Shown here in pieces: positions 42,030-44,926 of a DNA stretch of 44,926 nucleotides (the stretch's first letter is position 1; each line of letters starts with the position of its first letter). The notes under the pieces were generated by a model. It saw nothing but the letters and a program-made list of their open reading frames with translations. It was not told where the DNA came from and did no database searches. The stretch is taken from positions 1 to 44,926 of the forward strand of contig CAYYNB010000029.1 of NCBI GenBank assembly GCA_964472565.1. The letters are read 5' to 3'. The position numbers and the translations under genes are program-made. Source of the stretch: DATAMF01 sp964472565. GTDB lineage: Bacteria; Chloroflexota; Anaerolineae; Aggregatilineales; Aggregatilineaceae.

Positions 42030-44414
42030 CTATCGCTGTGTTGCCAGCGCCGTCACCCGGCAGGCGTCGAACAGCCCCAACACTTCCTCGCCCTTTTTGA
42101 GGCGCAGTGCGGGGACCACTTCGTCGTTTTGAGGCAGGTCCAACGGCATTACCCGCTGCGACGTGACCGCCATCCAGTTTGCCTCGCGTCGTGTCACCAC
42201 CAGTCCCCGCAGCTTCCCGGTGATCATCTTTTGTCCCGCCGCCAACTGCATCGCGAGTGGGATCGTATTGGACCGCATCCTCTTCGCCCGCCCCTTGTCG
42301 TTGATCAGCACTAAATCTATCGGCTCCGGCAGATATAGCGCACTGCTCACCCGATCTTCGCCGCTCACCTTGACAAACTTTCCCCCGGCGCGGTTGGCAA
42401 CCATTTCGGGCGTGATCCGCAGCAGGTTTCCGGCCATACTCGACACCAGAACCGTTCCACCGTCATCCACCCCCACCAACGCCACTGGATACCCTGGCAA
42501 GCGCTCCACCCGAAAAGGCGTGGGCTGATCCAGCGCAGGCAAAAGCGTATCCGCCCGCAGCAGTTTAGCATAGCCCGTTGTCGAGAACAGAATCAGATTT
42601 TTCGCCTGCTGGAGCGTTTCCACCAGCAGCATCCCACTGACAAATTCCTCGCCGAAGGCATCCACGTGCAGCGAATCCGTCTGCACCAACCGCAGCCCCA
42701 TCGACTGCATTTCCGCGAGTTCCTGCGGCGTCTTCAGCAGGAATCGATATTCAGAGGTCATCAGCAGCAGTTTCTGATCCGCCTGCGCCACCACCAGCGA
42801 CCCCGGCAGATAGTCATCCGCCGCTAGAAAATCGAGCGGACCTTCCTCAATATCTTGTAACAGGGCGGCGATCTCCTGTTGCTGTGTCAGGGCCACCAAT
42901 CCGCTTCCCGGCGTAACGCGCTCTTCCTGCCCCTTCTCTTGCAGATCAACCAGCCGCTGAATCAAGGTGAGGTCTACCGCTGGAACACCTTTTTTCTTGT
43001 CGGGTACGCGCAGATGCCCCCCATAATTCCACCCCTCGCGCTGGAAAGCAGGCCCCAACACCGCCCCGGATTCAATCTGGTGCGCCAGAATACCCAACCC
43101 CGAAGTGACACTGCTGAAGGTATCAATGCTTTGGACTTTCTCCGCCCCAAATCGCTTCTGAAGCATCTGGATGAACACCGGAATCTGCGACGATCCCCCC
43201 GTGCGGATCACCGCGTCAATCTGGTCATATCGCAAGCCGGACCGCTGCACCACCTCGTCCAGCATCGTTTCGATTGCGTCGCGCTCCTGCTGGATCATCC
43301 GCTCGAACTCAACCCGTGTTACAAGCTGTGTGATCTGGAACGCCGGCCCTTCCAGTCTGATCAGCGCATTCAGCGAGCGCGATAACTCCCGCTTGATCGC
43401 CTCGACTTCATCAAACAGCTTCAGCCCATAACTGCTTGAAATCAAGTTGATCAGCGCCCGAATCCGCCGCCGTTCCGTCGAACCTTGTGCGATATGTTCC
43501 AGCGTCTTCAGGTGATAGGGGGTGTTAAGTTCCAGAATGCTCTGCCAGTTCGCAAAGGCTTCATAATACTGGCTCGGCATTGGATGTGTAGAGCCATATT
43601 CATCTTTATACTGGCTGTTTTCCCCGAAATGCGACGGTAGTTTGGCCCGTACCAGCTTCTGATCAAAAATATCACCCGCAATCGGCACACCGCCTGTCGC
43701 CAGAATCTCGCGCCGCGCCGGATTTCCCAACCGGACAATACTCATGTCCAGCGTACCGCCCCCAAAGTCGAACACCAGCACGTTTTGCTCGTGATCCAGC
43801 GCCGTTTCATAGAAATACGCGGCGGCGATGGGTTCGTACTGGAAGTAAACCTCTTCATACCCCGCCCGAAAAGCGGCATTCAAAAGGCGCTGTTGGGCCA
43901 ATGCATCCGCCTGCGGATCGAACGAAAAGCGCACCGGACGGCCCAACACAATCCGCTTGACCTCCTGCCCCAGCCATGCTTCGGCCCGCTTTTTGGTGAT
44001 ATAGAGGTACAGCCCTGCGATGTCTTCGATAAAATAGAAATCGGCACCTACCGTCGTGCCGAAATAATTCGACCCCGACAGGCTGGTTTTGAACGACAGA
44101 AACAGGCGTCCCGGCGAGAGTACATCTTTGTCGATATACACATCCCGGACAAATTCGGGCAGTTCGGCATACGTCATCACGACTTCGCCCACCCACACCG
44201 GCTCAAACCTCACTTTACGGTTGAGGTTTTGTGCATAATAGGCTTCGATAGCCCCCCGTCCCAGGTAAACGCGCTTCTGGTTGGTGATATACAATGCTGT
44301 ACGGACCACATGCGGATTGTTATTCGCTGGGTCAAGCGGAAGCAGATGAAGCTGCTCCCCATCGTAAACCGACATACCGGAATTCGTGGTTCCGAAGTCC
44401 ATACCGACAATCAT
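42030..44414 (-). CDS. Hsp70/YegD-like ATPase fused to a GyrA-like C-terminal beta-pinwheel
   Basis: 794 residues from ATG 44414 (GAGAGGG upstream). Residues 1 to about 450 are an actin-fold Hsp70 ATPase: DFGTTNSG (6-13), DFGGGTLD (216-223) and RTGGSSQIP (404-412), closest in layout to YegD. A linker follows (about 450-530). Residues 535-794 show no Hsp70 substrate-binding domain; instead repeated strand-turn units such as LILFSTTGYAKLLRADTL, VLVSSMAGNLLRITP, LVLINDKGRAKRMRS and WMAVTSQRVMPLDL recall the blades of the DNA gyrase A C-terminal beta-pinwheel (G-x-x-K/R pattern after a V-L-V strand). That fusion is unusual for Hsp70. The assignment of the C-terminal half rests on visual pattern matching only. 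Confidence 0.8.
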   Translation of the reverse strand: MIVGMDFGTTNSGMSVYDGEQLHLLPLDPANNNPHVVRTALYITNQKRVYLGRGAIEAYYAQNLNRKVRFEPVWVGEVVMTYAELPEFVRDVYIDKDVLSPGRLFLSFKTSLSGSNYFGTTVGADFYFIEDIAGLYLYITKKRAEAWLGQEVKRIVLGRPVRFSFDPQADALAQQRLLNAAFRAGYEEVYFQYEPIAAAYFYETALDHEQNVLVFDFGGGTLDMSIVRLGNPARREILATGGVPIAGDIFDQKLVRAKLPSHFGENSQYKDEYGSTHPMPSQYYEAFANWQSILELNTPYHLKTLEHIAQGSTERRRIRALINLISSSYGLKLFDEVEAIKRELSRSLNALIRLEGPAFQITQLVTRVEFERMIQQERDAIETMLDEVVQRSGLRYDQIDAVIRTGGSSQIPVFIQMLQKRFGAEKVQSIDTFSSVTSGLGILAHQIESGAVLGPAFQREGWNYGGHLRVPDKKKGVPAVDLTLIQRLVDLQEKGQEERVTPGSGLVALTQQQEIAALLQDIEEGPLDFLAADDYLPGSLVVAQADQKLLLMTSEYRFLLKTPQELAEMQSMGLRLVQTDSLHVDAFGEEFVSGMLLVETLQQAKNLILFSTTGYAKLLRADTLLPALDQPTPFRVERLPGYPVALVGVDDGGTVLVSSMAGNLLRITPEMVANRAGGKFVKVSGEDRVSSALYLPEPIDLVLINDKGRAKRMRSNTIPLAMQLAAGQKMITGKLRGLVVTRREANWMAVTSQRVMPLDLPQNDEVVPALRLKKGEEVLGLFDACRVTALATQR

Positions 44415-44612
44415 GCTTCCCTCTCATGGATGACTGGTTCGGACTGTGCGGATTCTCAGTCTGGCCGAGAAATGAGATTGTTTCTGCGACGAAAAAAGCG
44501 AAGAAAGAGATTATTCGCGCTCTTACGTGGATCGGCGCGAATTGTTTATTCTAATCAAACCTGAAAAAGAAGTACAGGGCGAATTCGTCCCCTCACCGTA
44601 ACCCACCCATTA
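44415..44612. other. Divergent intergenic region upstream of the Hsp70 gene
   Basis: No gene is supported. It should contain the minus-strand promoter of the Hsp70-like gene, but I see no convincing -35/-10 pair. The remaining sequence to 44926 holds the iteron-promoter module copy B and its leader. Confidence 0.4.
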
Positions 44613-44712
44613 TTAACCATCCAAGTTAACCATTGAAGTTAACCATTCACGACCATGACATTTCTGAACATCCGTGCTATTCTGTATCTAGCCACACCGC
44701 ACCTTTCCAACT
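44613..44712 (+). promoter_or_regulatory. Iteron-promoter module, copy B
   Basis: About 100 bp aligned with copy A at 25930-26030. Three 13-bp iterons TTAACCATCCAAG, TTAACCATTGAAG and TTAACCATTCACG (44613-44651) are followed by -35 ATGACA (44655-44660), 17 bases and an extended -10 TGC-TATTCT (44675-44683). The arrangement is identical to copy A. The promoter points right, into a leader and a gene beyond the window. Confidence 0.7.
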
Positions 44713-44732
44713 AAAAACCGTTGCTTGCGCAG

Positions 44733-44858
44733 TGGAAACGGTCCCGTAGGTATCTGCTTGTTTGGCTGGAACAAGGGGGAGGTTTAGAACTACGGCCCGT
44801 TTCCAGAAACTCCTGACGCGAAATTCCCCTCAGATCCGTGCAAAGGGGGGCGGGGAAT
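44733..44858 (+). other. Structured 5' leader of the gene beyond the right edge
   Basis: A long stem brings TGGAAACGG (44733-44741) together with CCGTTTCCA (44797-44805), and CCGTAG (44744-44749) with CTACGG (44790-44795), enclosing a 40-base loop. A second hairpin CCCC (44826-44829)/GGGG with GGGGCGGGG (to about 44855) resembles 26088-26120 of copy A. The transcript leader is at least 235 bases. I do not match it to a known riboswitch family. Confidence 0.45.
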
Positions 44859-44900
44859 ATGACACAGAATCGCCCGTTAAGATTTTGTTGAAAAACTCAA

Positions 44901-44916
44901 AGGAGGTAAAAAGGAG
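44901..44916 (+). promoter_or_regulatory. Ribosome binding sites of a gene starting just past the window
   Basis: AGGAGG (44901-44906) and AAGGAG (44911-44916) lie within 25 bases of the edge, so a plus-strand gene should start at or shortly after 44926. Its identity cannot be seen. Confidence 0.5.
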
Positions 44917-44926
44917 TAGAGTAGAA

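Noticed and set aside
1..44926. tRNA, rRNA, CRISPR arrays or insertion sequences
   Set aside because: Looked for and none recognised; no transposase motifs or regularly spaced repeats were found.

Overview
The window reads as bacterial chromosome with mid-to-high GC, good Shine-Dalgarno sites and tight ATGA-overlapped operons. The gene set fits the Chloroflexota (Anaerolineae-like or Herpetosiphon-like): a diterpene cyclase/diterpene synthase pair of the mycobacterial Rv3377c/Rv3378c type (known to me outside mycobacteria mainly from Herpetosiphon), a GT87 mannosyltransferase, a DUF4432 sugar epimerase and a YegD-like Hsp70. The phylum is an inference; no rRNA or other decisive marker is present.

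Left edge (1-2.7 kb, minus strand): a partition cassette of parA and parB plus the start of a small ribbon-helix-helix-like gene. Palindromes sharing the half-site GGTAAA lie around it. It looks plasmid- or element-derived.

3.0-9.1 kb: a sugar epimerase/dehydratase-like SDR and a divergent GHMP sugar kinase, a DUF4432 aldose-epimerase-like protein, then an overlapping pair made of a zinc-type URO-D methyltransferase and a 2Fe-2S corrinoid-reactivation ATPase (RACE/RamA type).

9.3-17.1 kb: a probable seven-gene operon: GNAT/FemAB-like transferase, GT87 mannosyltransferase, Rv3378c-like diterpene synthase, class II diterpene cyclase (DxDD), histidine kinase, response regulator and acetylxylan-esterase-like hydrolase, closed by a hairpin at 17090-17119. 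It suggests regulated production of a decorated diterpenoid, possibly in the envelope. A two-domain hotdog thioesterase follows.

18.1-25.9 kb: an aromatic amino acid operon behind an attenuator: promoter, a 39-residue leader peptide with a Phe-Ser-Tyr-Tyr-Tyr-Tyr-Phe run, an intrinsic terminator, then aroH, aroF, tyrA, aroA, aroE, aroC, aroK, aroB and aroQ. All seven shikimate steps plus chorismate mutase and prephenate dehydrogenase are present in one transcription unit.

25.9-32.6 kb: a Cys-rich protein behind an iteron-promoter module that recurs at the right end of the window, a hydrolase, a DHDPS/NAL-family aldolase, a nucleotidyltransferase, a patatin phospholipase, and an alpha/beta-hydrolase fused to an acyl-CoA synthetase.

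32.8-42.0 kb: a sugar ABC importer (binding protein and two permeases, no ATPase), a ferritin-like protein, a second URO-D family protein, a xylulokinase, a tyrosine recombinase and an FmdB zinc ribbon.

42.0-44.9 kb: an Hsp70-type ATPase whose C-terminal part looks like the GyrA beta-pinwheel, then the second copy of the iteron-promoter module, leading to a gene beyond the right edge.

Most notable for follow-up: the diterpenoid operon (with Asn where Rv3378c has its catalytic Asp), the aromatic attenuator, the Hsp70-pinwheel fusion, and the duplicated iteron promoter with a structured 5' leader.
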